From Goodfellowiella coeruleoviolacea (GTDB lineage Bacteria > Actinomycetota > Actinomycetes > Mycobacteriales > Pseudonocardiaceae): a DNA stretch of 64,000 bases. The stretch is from contig NZ_JAMTCK010000009.1 of the NCBI RefSeq assembly GCF_024171785.1, forward strand, positions 350,703 through 414,702, in the 5' to 3' direction. The position numbers and the translations under genes are program-made. Position 1 is the stretch's first letter; every line of letters begins with the position of its first letter. Of the stretch, positions 62,985 to 64,000 are shown piece by piece. The notes beneath the pieces were generated by a model. It ran no database searches. It was not told the DNA's origin and saw only the letters and a list, made by a program, of their open reading frames with translations.

Positions 62985-64000
62985 TCAGGCCGTCACCACC
63001 ACCGGCTTGCCCACGCCATCGGCGGGGTCCATGTCCTCGGCCAGGCGCATGGCCTCCTCGATGAGGGTCTCCACGATCTGCGCCTCGGGCACGGTCTTGA
63101 TCACCTTGCCCTTGACGAAGATCTGCCCCTTGCCGTTGCCCGACGCCACGCCCAGGTCGGCCTCGCGCGCCTCACCCGGCCCGTTCACCACACACCCCAT
63201 CACCGCAACGCGCAGCGGCACCGCCAAGCCCTCCAGACCCGCGGTGACCTGGTCGGCCAGTGTGTAGACGTCGACCTGGGCCCGGCCGCAGGACGGGCAG
63301 GACACGATCTCCAGCTTGCGCGGCCGCAGGTTCAGCGACTGCAGGATCTGCGCGCCGACCTTGACCTCCTCCACCGGCGGCGCCGACAGCGACACCCGGA
63401 TGGTGTCACCGATGCCCTGCCGCAGCAGCGCGCCGAAGGCCACCGCCGACTTGATGGTGCCCTGGAACGCCGGCCCCGCCTCGGTCACCCCCAGGTGCAG
63501 CGGGTAGTCGCAGGACTCGGCCAGTAACTCGTAGGCCCGCACCATGACCACCGGGTCGTTGTGCTTGACCGAGATCTTGATGTCGTGGAAGTCGTGCTCG
63601 GCGAACAGCGAGGCCTCCCACAGCGCCGACTCCACCAGCGCCTCGGGCGTGGCCTTGCCGTACTTGGCCAGCAGCCGAGGGTCCAGCGAGCCCGCGTTGA
63701 CCCCGATCCGGATCGGCGTGCCGTGGTCCTTGGCGGCCTGCGCGATCTCCTTGACCTTGTCGTCGAACTTCTTGATGTTGCCCGGGTTCACCCGCACCGC
63801 GGCACACCCGGCCTCGATCGCGGCGAACACGTACTTGGGCTGGAAGTGGATGTCGGCGATCACCGGGATCTGCGACTTGCGCGCGATCGCCGGCAGCGCG
63901 TCCGCGTCGTCCTGCGACGGGCAGGCCACCCGCACGATGTCACAGCCGGCCGCGGTCAACTCCGCGATCTGCTGCAGCGTGGCGTTGACATCCGCGGTGA
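62985..64000 (-). CDS. ispG: 4-hydroxy-3-methylbut-2-enyl diphosphate synthase (5' end outside window)
   Basis: Late enzyme of the MEP isoprenoid pathway; reduces MEcPP to HMBPP with a [4Fe-4S] cluster. The open frame runs to the window edge ([35 protein letters not shown]), so the first part of the gene is missing. TIM-barrel motifs [29 protein letters not shown] and cluster cysteines in [16 protein letters not shown] and [17 protein letters not shown] are present. Ends with a strong terminator. Essential housekeeping gene, usually single copy. Confidence 0.96.
   Translation of the reverse strand, partial: TADVNATLQQIAELTAAGCDIVRVACPSQDDADALPAIARKSQIPVIADIHFQPKYVFAAIEAGCAAVRVNPGNIKKFDDKVKEIAQAAKDHGTPIRIGVNAGSLDPRLLAKYGKATPEALVESALWEASLFAEHDFHDIKISVKHNDPVVMVRAYELLAESCDYPLHLGVTEAGPAFQGTIKSAVAFGALLRQGIGDTIRVSLSAPPVEEVKVGAQILQSLNLRPRKLEIVSCPSCGRAQVDVYTLADQVTAGLEGLAVPLRVAVMGCVVNGPGEAREADLGVASGNGKGQIFVKGKVIKTVPEAQIVETLIEEAMRLAEDMDPADGVGKPVVVTA

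Overview
The window is about 64 kb of very GC-rich DNA with densely packed genes, 4-bp ATGA/GTGA overlaps, frequent GTG starts and strong third-position GC. Gene content (Kdp, WYL, TetR and SARP/AfsR regulators, P450s with 3Fe-4S ferredoxin, DUF1540, DUF3817, Spo0M, a MXAN_6230/SCO0854-type RING protein) points to an actinomycete. A soil genus of the Pseudonocardiales (Saccharothrix/Amycolatopsis-like) is my inference. No rRNA, tRNA, CRISPR array, prophage or transposase was seen.

Layout. 0-3.4 kb: end of kdpA, then kdpB and kdpC (K+ uptake). 3.4-5.9 kb: an ArsR repressor divergent from a P1B-4 metal-exporting ATPase, with a palindrome between them. 6-9.5 kb: GlsB-like and Spo0M-like stress proteins, a MerR regulator and a CNNM/CBS membrane protein. 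9.8-13.7 kb: a small helix-hairpin-helix protein, a TetR regulator with FAD monooxygenase, and an MFS exporter. 13.8-18 kb: copper handling (CopD-CtaG fusion, CopA). 18-25.8 kb: a leftward operon with a branched-chain-type ABC importer (fused LivHM), an LLM flavin monooxygenase and a glyoxalase-like protein, preceded by a double-CMD protein. 26.1-27.1 kb: two facing gene remnants that look like a deletion scar. 27.2-30.6 kb: three secreted wall or chitosan enzymes with peptidoglycan-binding repeats. 30.8-33.4 kb: a solitary 867-aa protein with a textbook RING finger.

33.4-40.1 kb: an MFS permease with an orphan operator, small DUF proteins, and a metallophore-type locus (MFS exporter divergent from FecCD-type permease, ATPase and lipoprotein) with two Fur/Zur-like boxes and a leader hairpin that covers the ribosome binding site. 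40.3-45.8 kb: a GntR-controlled acid-sugar operon (DUF1537 kinase, FBA-like aldolase, beta-hydroxyacid dehydrogenase, GntP permease). 46-50.3 kb: a GPP34 protein, an IclR regulator and a VanA/small protein/VanB set; the gap before vanA holds two perfect DnaA boxes and a minisatellite. 50.4-57.6 kb: a voltage-gated cation channel, then an MFS exporter divergent from a complete P450 cassette (P450, TetR, ferredoxin, ferredoxin reductase, P450). 57.7-64 kb: an NmrA-like protein divergent from a WYL regulator, a LuxR-type and an AfsR-type regulator, and ispG running off the end.

Window-wide patterns: short minisatellites (15-bp period in genes and in one gap, 14-bp period at two gene 3' ends) and an over-represented palindrome, TCCAC(A/T)GTGGA. 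All functional calls come from reading the translations by eye; no database search was possible.
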